Assembly: GCA_014654705.1 (NCBI GenBank) | Contig: JACVZY010000051.1 | Location: 274,565-338,564, forward strand | From: Ignavibacteria bacterium | GTDB taxonomy: Bacteria > Bacteroidota > Ignavibacteria > Kapaibacteriales > UBA4661 | DNA length: 64,000 bases | Reading direction: 5' to 3' | Shown: positions 17,481-25,774 of the stretch, one piece after another | Layout of the letters: every line of letters begins with the position of its first letter | Position numbering within the stretch: position 1 is the stretch's first letter | Program-made: the position numbers and the translations under genes | The notes under the pieces: generated by a model | What the model saw: the letters and a program-made list of their open reading frames with translations, nothing else | Databases searched by the model: none | What the model was told of the DNA's origin: nothing

Positions 17481-19451
17481 TCAGACAGGACTTTCCTCCG
17501 ATGCGTTGTCGAGCGTTTTTGTGTCTGTATTAGGAACTTCTTGTGCCGCGAAATAGACGCGAATCTTTGCCACGTTCTTTGTTCCGGCTACTTTCAGTAA
17601 TTCTTCATCTGAAGCCGTGCGTACGCCTTCGACCGAACCAAATGCCACGAGCAGCTTTTTTGCTGTCGCCTCGCCGATACCGTCGATAATGGTGAGTTCC
17701 GTTTGCAATGTGCGTTTGTCGCGCAGGGAGCGGTGAAATTCGATGGCGAAACGGTGCGCTTCATCGCGGGCTTGCTGCAAGAGTTTTAGGCTGCTGGAGG
17801 TTTTGGGAAGTAAGAGCGTATCGGATTGGAAGGGGAACACCACCTCTTCCAAGCGCTTGGCAAGACCGATAATAGGTATTTTGCCGTACAAACCCAGTTC
17901 TTGAAGAATTTCCACCGCATGGGAAAGCTGCCCCTTACCACCGTCAATAATGATTAAATCTGGTTCATCAGTTTTTTCTTCCAGCATCCGGCGATAGCGC
18001 CGCCCAACGACTTCCTGCATGGACTTGAAATCATCAATGCCTTCCACTGTTCTAATCTTGAATTTGCGATATTCCGATTTTTTTGGTTTGCCATCGACAA
18101 ACACCACCATCGAAGAAACGGTTTCTGAGCCTTGAAAATGGGAGTTATCGAAGCACTCAATCCTACGCGGTGGCTTGGAAAGCCGCAAGTCGCGCTGCAA
18201 TGATAGTACGGCGCGAGGAATCACCTTGTCTTTTTCCTGTTCGCGTTTCATGCGCTGCATAATCAGCTCTTTGAGCAAAAAGTCCGCGTTTGCAGCAGCC
18301 ATATTGACGAGTTTGCGCTTGTCGCCTTGCTGCGGCACGTGCAGATGGACTCGTGCGCCGCGCTTGGCAGTGAGCCATGTTTCCAGTGTTTGCATATCAT
18401 CTATTTCGCTTGGCAAAAAGATTTCATCCGGTACGTCGTCACTTTCCAAATAAAACCTCTCGCACGTAGCCCGCACAATATCTGCCTCCGACGTGTCCTC
18501 CGACTGCGCCACGTAGAAATGCTGCTTGCCGATAAGTTTGCCGTCACGGATTTTGAGAATGACCGTGCAGGCATCTTTTTCGTTGCGCGCAAGCGCCAGC
18601 ACATCGCGGTCAACGGGGTCAGTGGAAAGGACTTTTTGCTTGTCGGAATACTCTCTGAGCGCAGCGAGACGATTGCGTACAATAGCTGCCTTCTCAAACT
18701 CCATTTCCTCCGAAAGCCGCTCCATTTCTTGCTGTAAATCTTGTTCGACGCTTTTCGACTTGCCGCGAAGGATTTGTGCGGTCTGTTTAATCATCTCGTT
18801 GTAGCGCTCACGCCCCACGAAGCCCTCGCACGGACCTTCGCACTTTTTGATTTGATAATCCAAGCACACCTTAAATTTCCCTTTGGCAATAGATTCTTCG
18901 GTAAGTGCAAGCTCACAAGAGCGAATCGGGAACAGTGATTTGACGAGGTTCAGCATGACGTACATATACTTTGCCTCGGTATAAGGACCGTAGTATTTGC
19001 TGCCGTCGCGGATAATTTTTCTCGTTGGGAAAACGCGTGGAAATGCTTCGTTGGTGATGCAGATGTAAGGATACGATTTGTCGTCTTTGAGCAAAATGTT
19101 GTAGCGTGGTTGATGCTCTTTGATAAGAGTGTTTTCGAGAATAAGTGCTTCGACTTCTGTGTCGGTCAGAAAAAATTCCACATCTCGTATTTTGCTCACG
19201 AGGACGCGCGTTTTCGCATCGCGAGGGCGATTCTGCTGGAAGTAGGAACGGACGCGGTTGCGGAGGTTTTTTGCCTTGCCGACATAAATGATTTTTCCGT
19301 TTTCATCCTTGTGCAAATACACGCCCGGATTAGTAGGGATATTATGCAATTTCTCTGCTAATGATGCCGTTGGAACGAGCATCTCTGTGAGGTCGTTAGC
19401 AATCTTCTCGATTGTTTGTGGAGATGCTTGGTCTTGAGACTCGCTGTTCAT
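17481..19451 (-). CDS. uvrC: Excinuclease ABC subunit UvrC
   Basis: The endonuclease of nucleotide-excision repair that cuts on both sides of a lesion bound by UvrAB. The N-terminal GIY-YIG domain has NPGVYLHKDENGKIIYVGKA near residue 45. It is followed by the Cys cluster (CELALTEESIAKGKFKVC, CEGPC), the UVR motif (LSEEMEFEKAAIVRNRLAAL), an RNase-H-like domain (ECFDNSHFQGSETVSSMVVF, PDLIIIDGGKGQLS) and a helix-hairpin-helix tail (LTIIDGIGEATAKKLL). 656 residues from the ATG at 19451. The open frame runs further up to 19580 but that part is not UvrC-like. Confidence 0.96.
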   Translation of the reverse strand: MNSESQDQASPQTIEKIANDLTEMLVPTASLAEKLHNIPTNPGVYLHKDENGKIIYVGKAKNLRNRVRSYFQQNRPRDAKTRVLVSKIRDVEFFLTDTEVEALILENTLIKEHQPRYNILLKDDKSYPYICITNEAFPRVFPTRKIIRDGSKYYGPYTEAKYMYVMLNLVKSLFPIRSCELALTEESIAKGKFKVCLDYQIKKCEGPCEGFVGRERYNEMIKQTAQILRGKSKSVEQDLQQEMERLSEEMEFEKAAIVRNRLAALREYSDKQKVLSTDPVDRDVLALARNEKDACTVILKIRDGKLIGKQHFYVAQSEDTSEADIVRATCERFYLESDDVPDEIFLPSEIDDMQTLETWLTAKRGARVHLHVPQQGDKRKLVNMAAANADFLLKELIMQRMKREQEKDKVIPRAVLSLQRDLRLSKPPRRIECFDNSHFQGSETVSSMVVFVDGKPKKSEYRKFKIRTVEGIDDFKSMQEVVGRRYRRMLEEKTDEPDLIIIDGGKGQLSHAVEILQELGLYGKIPIIGLAKRLEEVVFPFQSDTLLLPKTSSSLKLLQQARDEAHRFAIEFHRSLRDKRTLQTELTIIDGIGEATAKKLLVAFGSVEGVRTASDEELLKVAGTKNVAKIRVYFAAQEVPNTDTKTLDNASEESPV

Positions 19452-19601
19452 CGGATTTTTGCTGATTGTGTGAAGAAGATGCTCTGCTTTTTGGAAAATC
19501 AGTTTTGGAAAAGTAGCTTCGGAAAAGCAGCAGGATTGAAAAAATAGGAAAAAATGTCCATACGCCGTTATGATTCGCAAAAGAAAATTTTTGATAAAGA
19601 C

Positions 19602-19630
19602 TTGACTTTAGCAAAATTTCTCCGCATCTT
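19602..19630 (+). promoter_or_regulatory. Promoter-like site for the amidohydrolase gene
   Basis: TTGACT (19602-19607), a 17-bp spacer and CATCTT (19625-19630) lie 28 bp above the ATG. The whole block is nearly identical to 22531-22559, which also looks like a promoter. Confidence 0.45.
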
Positions 19631-19657
19631 TATTTTTCCCACATTTCCTCATTTCCG

Positions 19658-21301
19658 ATGAACAAAACTTCTACAACTCTCGCCCTCATTGTGATTGCCC
19701 TGCACTGCGCTTGTACGCTTGCCGCTCAATCAAATTCACCAACCGCGCCCGCACCAACCGCGCCCACACCAACAGTTCCAAAATCGCCACCCCGCGCCGA
19801 AGGCGAAGGACCATTTAAGCGACTCATTATTCGTGGGGTAACGCTCATCAACGGCACGGGCGCACCGCCGCTTGGTCCGGTGGATATTGTCGTAGAAGGA
19901 AATCGTATCAAATCGGTGAAAACGGTCGGTTTTCCGGGACTGCCCATCAAGCCCGAAAGCCGCCCCAAAGCGAATGAGGGCGATAAAGAACTCAATGCCG
20001 AAGGAATGTATTTGTTGCCCGGATTTGTGGACACGCACGGGCATTGTGGCGGTCTGGCGCAAGGAACAAGCGCGGAGTATGTCTTTAAGCTCTGGCTGGC
20101 GCACGGCATCACGACCGTCCGCGACCCATCGGCGGGCAATGGCTTAGAATGGACGCTTGAACACCGCGACAAAAGCGCGAAAAATGAGATTACCGCACCA
20201 CGCATCAAGGCATATCCGTACTTTGGGCAGAATTCGGACGACCCGATTGCTACGCCAGAGCAGGCAAGAGCATGGGTGCGAGGCGTTGCCAAGAAAGGCG
20301 CGGATGGAATTAAGTTTTTTGGCGCAACGCCTGATGTCTTCAAGGCAGCATTAGAAGAAGCAAAAGTACAAAACCTCCGAACCGCCTGCCACCACGCCCA
20401 ACTCGACGTAGCCCGCGCTAATGCGCTTCAAACCGCACGGTGGGGACTCACCTCAATGGAGCATTGGTACGGGCTGCCGGAAGCACTCTTTGAAGACAGA
20501 ACGGTACAGGATTATCCGCTTGATTACAACTACCAAAATGAACAGCACCGCTTTTCGGGTGCGGGCAAGCTCTGGAAACAAGCCGCAAAGCCATATTCCG
20601 AAAAATGGAACACCGTGATGAATGAGATGTTGAAACTTGATTTTACGCTCGACCCCACGTTCAATATCTACGCCGCAAGTCGTGATTTGATGGCGGCTGC
20701 CGGGTACGAATGGCACGATGAGTACACGCTGCCCTCGCTCTGGGAATTTTTTCAACCCAATCGCGCTGCGCATGGCTCATACTGGTTTAATTGGGGAACC
20801 GAAGAAGAAGTGGCGTGGAAGGAGAATTATCGGCTGTGGATGACGTTTGTGAATGAGTACAAAAATCGCGGCGGGCGCGTAACGGTCGGCACGGATGCGG
20901 GTTTTATTTTCCAACTCTACGGCTTTTCCTATCCGCGCGAACTGGAAATGCTGCGCGAGGCGGGCTTCCATCCGTTGGAAGTAATTCGCTCGGCAACCTT
21001 GCACGGCGCACAGCTCTTGGGCATGGACAAAGACATTGGTTCGGTCGAGGTCGGCAAACTGGCAGATTTCGTGATTGTGGAAGAAAACCCGCTTGCCAAT
21101 CTCAAAGTGCTGTACGGTACTGGTGCGCTCAAAGTGAATGACGACAACAAAGCGGTGCGCGTGGGCGGCGTGAAATATACCGTAAAGGACGGCATTATCT
21201 ACGACGCAAAAAAACTCTTGGAAGATGTGCGCCAAATAGTCGCCAAAGCAAAGCAGGCGCGAGGTGGGTATCAGATGGTGATGCCGGGGGCGAAGAAGTA
21301 G
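19658..21301 (+). CDS. Secreted amidohydrolase-family protein
   Basis: 547 residues with a signal peptide (MNKTSTTLALIVIALHCACT...AAQ) and a Pro/Thr-rich linker of about 30 residues. A metal-dependent amidohydrolase domain follows. Ligand-type motifs are LLPGFVDTHGHCGG near residue 125, ACHHAQLD, SMEHW and TVGTDAGFIF, and the terminal VEVGKLADFVIVEENPL block closes the domain. It acts in the periplasm or outside. Such imidazolonepropionase/prolidase-like hydrolases cleave cyclic amides or peptides; the substrate is unknown. A single gene with its own promoter-like site. Confidence 0.88.
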   Translation: MNKTSTTLALIVIALHCACTLAAQSNSPTAPAPTAPTPTVPKSPPRAEGEGPFKRLIIRGVTLINGTGAPPLGPVDIVVEGNRIKSVKTVGFPGLPIKPESRPKANEGDKELNAEGMYLLPGFVDTHGHCGGLAQGTSAEYVFKLWLAHGITTVRDPSAGNGLEWTLEHRDKSAKNEITAPRIKAYPYFGQNSDDPIATPEQARAWVRGVAKKGADGIKFFGATPDVFKAALEEAKVQNLRTACHHAQLDVARANALQTARWGLTSMEHWYGLPEALFEDRTVQDYPLDYNYQNEQHRFSGAGKLWKQAAKPYSEKWNTVMNEMLKLDFTLDPTFNIYAASRDLMAAAGYEWHDEYTLPSLWEFFQPNRAAHGSYWFNWGTEEEVAWKENYRLWMTFVNEYKNRGGRVTVGTDAGFIFQLYGFSYPRELEMLREAGFHPLEVIRSATLHGAQLLGMDKDIGSVEVGKLADFVIVEENPLANLKVLYGTGALKVNDDNKAVRVGGVKYTVKDGIIYDAKKLLEDVRQIVAKAKQARGGYQMVMPGAKK

Positions 21302-21679
21302 GGTGTACTTCAAAAGTAGGACAGATTTTCGTATATTTATGAGTTAGCGGTAAGATTATGACCAATATTGAAAACTTGACTGATATTGCAAAAATAACAA
21401 CGAAAAATGGGTCGTGTCCTAAAAGAGTTGCTATGTAGAATTGAAGCAGTTTACATCCGCACATTGAAGGGTAAAGTCTGATGCTTCGGGCGCAGGTAAC
21501 ATGATGAAAACACGATATAGCGTGTTTTTTACAACCAAAAGAGATAGACGATACCTTCTTCAACTACCTTGCGCACCGTACCAATTCAAGAAAGCAACAC
21601 TTTTAGGACACGATCTAAAATTGGTTAGCGACAATAGCAAAAAATAGATAAAAAGTAAAATCATAAACAACAAATAAAA
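21302..21679. other. 378-bp gap with a 26-codon ORF start and an inverted-repeat element
   Basis: The left part contains ATG at 21358 followed by codons for MTNIENLTDIAKITTKNG. The frame then runs into the left inverted repeat of the 202-bp element and stops. It may be the start of a gene broken by insertion, or chance. The rest is the element listed separately. No intact gene is seen. Confidence 0.4.
21412..21613. mobile_element. 202-bp element with 21-bp terminal inverted repeats (MITE-like or IS remnant)
   Basis: The left end TCGTGTCCTAAAAG... (21412-21432) is repeated in inverted orientation at 21593-21613 with one mismatch in 21. Between the repeats there is no ORF that could encode a transposase. 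The element includes a small hairpin AAAACACG/CGTGTTTT (21507-21514 with 21521-21528) followed by T residues. I could not see a clear target-site duplication. This fits a non-autonomous MITE or the remains of an insertion sequence. Confidence 0.6.
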
Positions 21680-22234
21680 ATGAAAAAAATAATTATAATC
21701 CTCATTGCTTTACTAATGAGTACAACCATAAATGCACAAGATAAAGATCCTTGGACAAAATATATGACACCCAATAACATTCATAAAATGATTGGTGAAT
21801 ATGCAGGAGAGTTCAATATGGAAATTTCAATGTGGATGACTGAGGGTAAAGCACCCGAAATTATTAATGTAAGTTCAAGCCATAAGATGTTATTAGGCAA
21901 TAGATTTCTTGAAATGTCACAAACAGGAAATATGATGGGAATGGATTATTCATCTATTTCAACCGTTGGCTATAATACAATCAATAAATCATTTAGTTTA
22001 ACAACTTTGACCAATATGGGAACAGGAACTTTATACCTAAATGGTTCTTGGGATGAAAAGAAAAAAATAGCAAATTTAAAAGGGACTATAATAAATCCTA
22101 TGGATGGCAAATCAATAAGCGTTCGTCAGCAAATAAGTTTTATTGATAAAGATAATCTGCTAATAGAGAATTTTGACACCTACAAAGGTCAAAAAGAAAA
22201 AAAGAGTATTCAATATAAATTAGTTCGCAAATAA
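21680..22234 (+). CDS. Secreted DUF1579-like protein, AT-rich
   Basis: 184 residues with a typical signal peptide (MKKIIIILIALLMSTTINAQ). The rest is a small beta-rich domain. Segments such as MIGEYAGEFNMEISMW, SHKMLLGNRFLEM, STVGYNTINKSF and GTLYLNGSWDEK resemble DUF1579 proteins of Bacteroidota. No function is known. Its codons are strongly A/T-biased compared with the neighbours, and it lies next to an inverted-repeat element and a broken nuclease gene, which points to horizontal acquisition. Confidence 0.65.
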   Translation: MKKIIIILIALLMSTTINAQDKDPWTKYMTPNNIHKMIGEYAGEFNMEISMWMTEGKAPEIINVSSSHKMLLGNRFLEMSQTGNMMGMDYSSISTVGYNTINKSFSLTTLTNMGTGTLYLNGSWDEKKKIANLKGTIINPMDGKSISVRQQISFIDKDNLLIENFDTYKGQKEKKSIQYKLVRK

Positions 22235-22373
22235 TAGTCGAATATCTGTTCTAAATGATTTCAGCTGGTCGAAAAATCACAACTACTCACGGTGCAAGGT
22301 TTGAAAGAATCTTTGGAATAAGTAGTAGAACAGACCTTAATCACAAGCCAAAGTATACAACCTTGAGACAAGA

Positions 22374-22490
22374 ATGATTTTCGCAGACCCAATCTACGAC
22401 ACAATTTTTAGGCGAATGATGGAAAACGAATGTGTTACGAAAATTTTCATTGGAACGCTTTTGGAGCAACACATCGAAACGGTCAAATAA
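22374..22490 (+). pseudogene. N-terminal fragment of a PD-(D/E)XK nuclease-family (Rpn-like) gene
   Basis: A 38-codon frame begins MIFADPIYDTIFRRMMEN and continues with KIFIGTLLEQHIETVK before a stop. This resembles the opening of PD-(D/E)XK nuclease-family proteins common in Bacteroidota (ADPIYDxxFxxLMExxxxAKxxIGTLL). The intact proteins are several times longer, with the catalytic D...ExK downstream. Nothing after the stop continues the family, so it is a truncated relic. Confidence 0.5.
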
Positions 22491-22530
22491 TGGTGTAGCC
22501 TGGTAAAACAGCCATGAATTATTTCAACAC

Positions 22531-22559
22531 TTGACTTTGGCAAAAATTCTCCGTATCTT
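22531..22559 (+). promoter_or_regulatory. Promoter-like site for the 22.6-kb small transcript
   Basis: TTGACT (22531-22536), a 17-bp spacer and TATCTT (22554-22559) make a sigma-70-like promoter. It shares almost every base with the block in front of the amidohydrolase (19602-19630). Confidence 0.45.
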
Positions 22560-22626
22560 ACTGGGGCGTTGATAAACATTGATATATCAACTATCCCCAA
22601 AACATTACTTCAGCAATCGCACATTC

Positions 22627-22695
22627 ATGCTACTCTCAGCCTCATATATTATTATTGTACTATTTGTGGTCATCGTGGAACAACAACTCCGGTGA
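22627..22695 (+). CDS. Possible 22-residue hydrophobic peptide
   Basis: ATG to TGA, 22 codons. A hydrophobic run SYIIIVLFVVIV is long enough for one membrane helix, and the tail is polar (EQQLR). No ribosome-binding site is evident. It lies between a promoter-like site and a terminator with nothing else to encode. Small membrane peptides of type I toxin-antitoxin systems look like this, but a chance ORF in a small RNA is equally possible. Confidence 0.2.
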   Translation: MLLSASYIIIVLFVVIVEQQLR

Positions 22696-22721
22696 GAGAA
22701 GAGCAGTACCTAAATTTTACA

Positions 22722-22756
22722 AAAGCCCTTTCTTACCGACCGTAAGGAAGGGCTTT
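22722..22756 (+). terminator. Strong intrinsic terminator
   Basis: AAAGCCCTTTCTTAC (22722-22736) pairs with GTAAGGAAGGGCTTT (22742-22756) with a single T-G wobble, five-base loop, followed by T residues. No recognisable gene ends just before it, which suggests that it closes the small transcript. Confidence 0.8.
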
Positions 22757-22837
22757 TTGCATTATGAAGGATGAATTATGAGATGGTTACCAGACTAATT
22801 CATTGGGTGTGCACACACCATAAACTAACAATCAGCT

Positions 22838-23047
22838 ATGCAAACACTGACCTTACATCTTAGTGATACGCTTGTTAAACGTTTGGCGAGACAAGCCGAA
22901 CTTGAGCATACCTCAATAGAAGAAATTGCTCTGCGTAGTCTTGAAGCACTATCGGAAGTGAATTCAGCCAAGCAAGAACGTAGTGTTGAAGAGGGCATTG
23001 AATATGTTATTGCTAAGAACCGTGAACTTCTTCAACGATTAGCGTGA
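22838..23047 (+). CDS. Antitoxin of a Doc-type toxin-antitoxin pair
   Basis: 69 residues. The N-terminal part (TLTLHLSDTLVKRLARQAEL, then EEIALRSLEAL) looks like a short ribbon-helix-helix-type or related DNA-binding segment. The C-terminal tail IEYVIAKNRELLQRLA matches the helix by which antitoxins of the Phd/Doc type wrap and neutralise Doc (pattern YVxxKNxELxxRLA). The toxin gene starts 10 bp downstream, the usual order for the operon. Such antitoxins normally repress their own promoter. Confidence 0.75.
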   Translation: MQTLTLHLSDTLVKRLARQAELEHTSIEEIALRSLEALSEVNSAKQERSVEEGIEYVIAKNRELLQRLA

Positions 23048-23057
23048 GCATTAGACA

Positions 23058-23444
23058 ATGCGCTTTTTAGCAATATCCGATGTTATGCTCCTTCACAAAC
23101 GCCTTATTGAAGAAACAGGTGGTGGTGCGGGATTGCGCGATATTGCAGGACTGGAATCTGCACTCGCGCAGCCACAAATGACCTTCGGCGGTGAGGAATT
23201 GTATCCCGACATTACCGAAAAAGCAAGTGCACTCATGTTTTCGCTTGTCCTCAATCATCCGTTTGTTGATGGAAACAAACGCGTCGGTTATGCGGCTGCG
23301 GAACTTTTTCTGTGGCTTAATGGCTACGAACTTCAAGTGGATATTGATACGGCAGAAGGAGTCGTTCTCAGTCTTGCCGCAGGTAATTTTGAACGTGAAT
23401 CACTCACAGCATGGATTCAACAACATTGCATCCGATTACAATAA
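23058..23444 (+). CDS. Death-on-curing (Doc/Fic-fold) toxin
   Basis: 128 residues. The Fic-fold motif HPFVDGNKR begins at residue 67 and is intact. The typical Doc N-terminus (LLHKRLIEETGG, GLRDIAGLESALAQPQ) and C-terminal half (AAAELFLWLNGYEL) are present. P1 Doc stops translation by phosphorylating EF-Tu. The sequence here has DGNKR rather than DANKR, so AMPylation- or kinase-type activity cannot be told apart from sequence alone. It is paired with the preceding antitoxin gene. Confidence 0.88.
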   Translation: MRFLAISDVMLLHKRLIEETGGGAGLRDIAGLESALAQPQMTFGGEELYPDITEKASALMFSLVLNHPFVDGNKRVGYAAAELFLWLNGYELQVDIDTAEGVVLSLAAGNFERESLTAWIQQHCIRLQ

Positions 23445-23500
23445 ATTCAAGTAAAAACTCAACATTCAATATCTAAAACTCAACACTTTCCTACAAAACC

Positions 23501-25186
23501 ATGCTCAATAAATACAGCCGCGTCCTCACGCAAGACGACACCCAACCCGCCGCACAAGCCATGCTCTACGCTATCGGCTTTTCTGACAATGATATGCAAA
23601 AAGCACAAGTCGGTATTGTTTCTACCGGATTCGAGGGAAATTCCTGCAATATGCACCTGAACGATCTCGCTGCGATTGTTAAAAAAGGCTTTGCTGCGCC
23701 GGAACTGAGCAAAGAAATATTGGGTCTCATTTTCCATACAATCGGCGTGTCTGACGGGATGTCTATGGGGACACAGGGAATGCGGTATTCGCTGCCTTCG
23801 CGGGATGTGATTGCGGACAGTATTGAGACTGTTACCAACGCGCAGGCGTATGACGGCTTGGTAACGATTGTGGGTTGTGACAAAAATATGCCCGGTGCTA
23901 TGATGGCAATGGGACGACTGAATCGTCCGTCCATCATGGTCTATGGTGGCACGATTGCTTCAGGGAATTACAAAGGCAAAAAGCTGAATATCGTATCGGC
24001 GTTCGAGGCGCTTGGTGAGCGAGTTGCGGGGACAATTTCCGATGAAGATTTTAAGGGCGTTATCCGCAATGCCTGTCCCGGAGCAGGCGCGTGTGGCGGG
24101 ATGTACACCGCAAACACGATGTCGTCTGCCATTGAAGCGCTTGGAATGAGCCTTCCGCGTTCATCCTCAAACCCCGCCGTTAGCCCCGAAAAGCGTGATG
24201 AATGCTTGGAAGTCGCTGCCGCAATGCACAATCTCCTCAAGCTCGACCTCAAGCCCCGCGATATTGTTACCAAAAAATCCCTCGAAAATGCACTTGCAAT
24301 GGTGATGGTGATGGGCGGCTCGACCAATGCCGTACTGCACTTTTTGGCGATTGCCCGTGCGTTTGAGATTGATTGGACGCTTTCGGACGTGCAGCGCATC
24401 AGCGACAAAACACCGTACTTAGCAGATTTGAAGCCAAGCGGAAAGTATTTGATGGAGGACATTCACACCATCGGCGGTACGCCTACGGTAATGAAATTTA
24501 TGCTGGAAAATGGCTTTCTGCATGGTGATTGTATGACTGTGACGGGAAAGACGATTGCTGAGAACCTTGCCACAGTGCCGCTTCTGGACGAGAAGCAAGA
24601 TGTAGTGCGTTCTCTCGGAAATGCAATTAAACAAACAGGGCACTTGCAAGTTCTCTATGGAAATCTCGCCTCAGAGGGAGCCGTGGCAAAAATCACAGGC
24701 AAAGAAGGTGAAAAATTTGTCGGCAAAGCACGGGTTTTCGAGAGTGAAGATGATGCAAACGCGGGTATTATGGCAGGCAAAGTGCAGAAAGGCGAAGTCA
24801 TTGTTATTCGCTTTATCGGTCCCGCGGGTGCGCCCGGAATGCCGGAGATGCTTAAGCCTACGTCGCTTGTGATTGGTGCGGGCTTGGGCAATGACGTTGC
24901 GCTTATCACCGATGGTCGCTTTTCGGGCGGGACGCACGGGTTTGTGGTGGGGCATATCACACCCGAAGCGCAGCGCGGCGGTTTGATTGGATTGCTGCAA
25001 GATGGCGATGAAATCACGATTGATGCCGTCAATAACCGTTTAGAGGTAGCACTTTCCGATGCTGAAATCGCCAAACGCCGTGCAGCACAGACGCTTCCAC
25101 CGCTCAAAGCCACCAGTGGATATTTGTACAAATATGCAAAAACGGTGTCGTCGGCGAGCGAGGGCTGTGTGACGGATACGTTTTGA
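23501..25186 (+). CDS. ilvD: Dihydroxy-acid dehydratase IlvD
   Basis: It dehydrates dihydroxy-isovalerate and dihydroxy-methylvalerate to the keto acids of valine and isoleucine synthesis. It uses an iron-sulfur cluster. Family blocks are [29 protein letters not shown] (cluster Cys), [15 protein letters not shown] (cluster Cys), [15 protein letters not shown] and the late [19 protein letters not shown]. 561 residues is the normal length. First gene of the ilv cluster; it follows the toxin-antitoxin pair at 56 bp. Confidence 0.97.
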   Translation: MLNKYSRVLTQDDTQPAAQAMLYAIGFSDNDMQKAQVGIVSTGFEGNSCNMHLNDLAAIVKKGFAAPELSKEILGLIFHTIGVSDGMSMGTQGMRYSLPSRDVIADSIETVTNAQAYDGLVTIVGCDKNMPGAMMAMGRLNRPSIMVYGGTIASGNYKGKKLNIVSAFEALGERVAGTISDEDFKGVIRNACPGAGACGGMYTANTMSSAIEALGMSLPRSSSNPAVSPEKRDECLEVAAAMHNLLKLDLKPRDIVTKKSLENALAMVMVMGGSTNAVLHFLAIARAFEIDWTLSDVQRISDKTPYLADLKPSGKYLMEDIHTIGGTPTVMKFMLENGFLHGDCMTVTGKTIAENLATVPLLDEKQDVVRSLGNAIKQTGHLQVLYGNLASEGAVAKITGKEGEKFVGKARVFESEDDANAGIMAGKVQKGEVIVIRFIGPAGAPGMPEMLKPTSLVIGAGLGNDVALITDGRFSGGTHGFVVGHITPEAQRGGLIGLLQDGDEITIDAVNNRLEVALSDAEIAKRRAAQTLPPLKATSGYLYKYAKTVSSASEGCVTDTF

Positions 25187-25215
25187 TTTAACCATTGACG
25201 TAATTTCTGAGAACT

Positions 25216-25665
25216 ATGACACCGCAAGATATACATAATACCTACACTATCTCCACCGACCCACACAAAATGGACGTGGAGGCAATCTATAACTACCTCG
25301 CGCGCTCCTATTGGGCGGAAGGACGCACGATGGCTACCGTTGAGAAATCTCTACGCAATTCGTTGAACTTTGGCGTGTTCGCGGGAACAGGCGCACAAGT
25401 AGGTTTTGCGCGAGTCATTACGGATTATGCCACATTTGCCTATCTTGCCGATGTCTATATTTTGGAAGAACATCGCGGCAAAGGACTGAGCAAATGGCTT
25501 ATGAAGACAATTATGGCACATCCCGATTTGCAAGGCTTGCGGCGCTGGTCGCTCGCAACACGCGATGCACATGGCTTATATGCACAATTTGGTTTTACAC
25601 CGCTTCCGAAGCCGGAGATTTGGATGCAGATTTTTGATGCGGAAGCAAATCCTCCGATAGAATAA
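25216..25665 (+). CDS. GNAT-family N-acetyltransferase
   Basis: 149 residues. The acetyl-CoA binding segment is LADVYILEEHRGKGLSKWLM near residues 75-95, with the Q/RxxGxG/A-type loop EEHRGKG. The closing segment is RDAHGLYAQFGFTPL. These small enzymes acetylate amino groups of small molecules or proteins; the substrate is unknown. It lies between ilvD and ilvB on the same strand (29 bp after ilvD) and is probably cotranscribed, which does not by itself link it to branched-chain synthesis. Confidence 0.88.
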   Translation: MTPQDIHNTYTISTDPHKMDVEAIYNYLARSYWAEGRTMATVEKSLRNSLNFGVFAGTGAQVGFARVITDYATFAYLADVYILEEHRGKGLSKWLMKTIMAHPDLQGLRRWSLATRDAHGLYAQFGFTPLPKPEIWMQIFDAEANPPIE

Positions 25666-25774
25666 CCAGCACATCTCTACGCACCCAGTGCAGTTTTAGA
25701 CCTGTTCGCACAGAATAAACACAGAAAACATCATTTCAATATTTCGGTAATTTATTTCAGAATAGGAAATCGTT

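Larger units (their letters stand above)
22563..22758 (+). ncRNA. Candidate small RNA (or 22-residue peptide transcript)
   Basis: A unit of about 190 nt runs from a promoter-like site to a strong terminator. At the 5' end GGGG and GTTGATA (22563-22575) pair with TATCAAC and CCCC (to about 22597) as a start-proximal hairpin. CTCTCA near 22633 can pair with TGAGAG near 22693, and GTACT near 22658 with AGTAC near 22705. It contains one short frame (22627-22695), MLLSASYIIIVLFVVIVEQQ plus LR, which is hydrophobic. I cannot decide between sRNA, mRNA of a tiny membrane peptide, or the leader of a lost gene. Confidence 0.4.
22235..22837. other. 603-bp gene-poor gap in the accessory island
   Basis: From left to right it holds unassigned sequence, a fragment of a PD-(D/E)XK nuclease gene (22374-22490), a promoter-like site, a 22-codon ORF within a promoter-to-terminator unit, and the terminator. 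These are listed separately. No full-length gene. Confidence 0.6.

Noticed and set aside
23058..23444. Reading the toxin as a Fic AMPylase
   Set aside because: Size, N-terminus and the paired Phd-type antitoxin tail fit Doc better; the activity itself cannot be decided from sequence.
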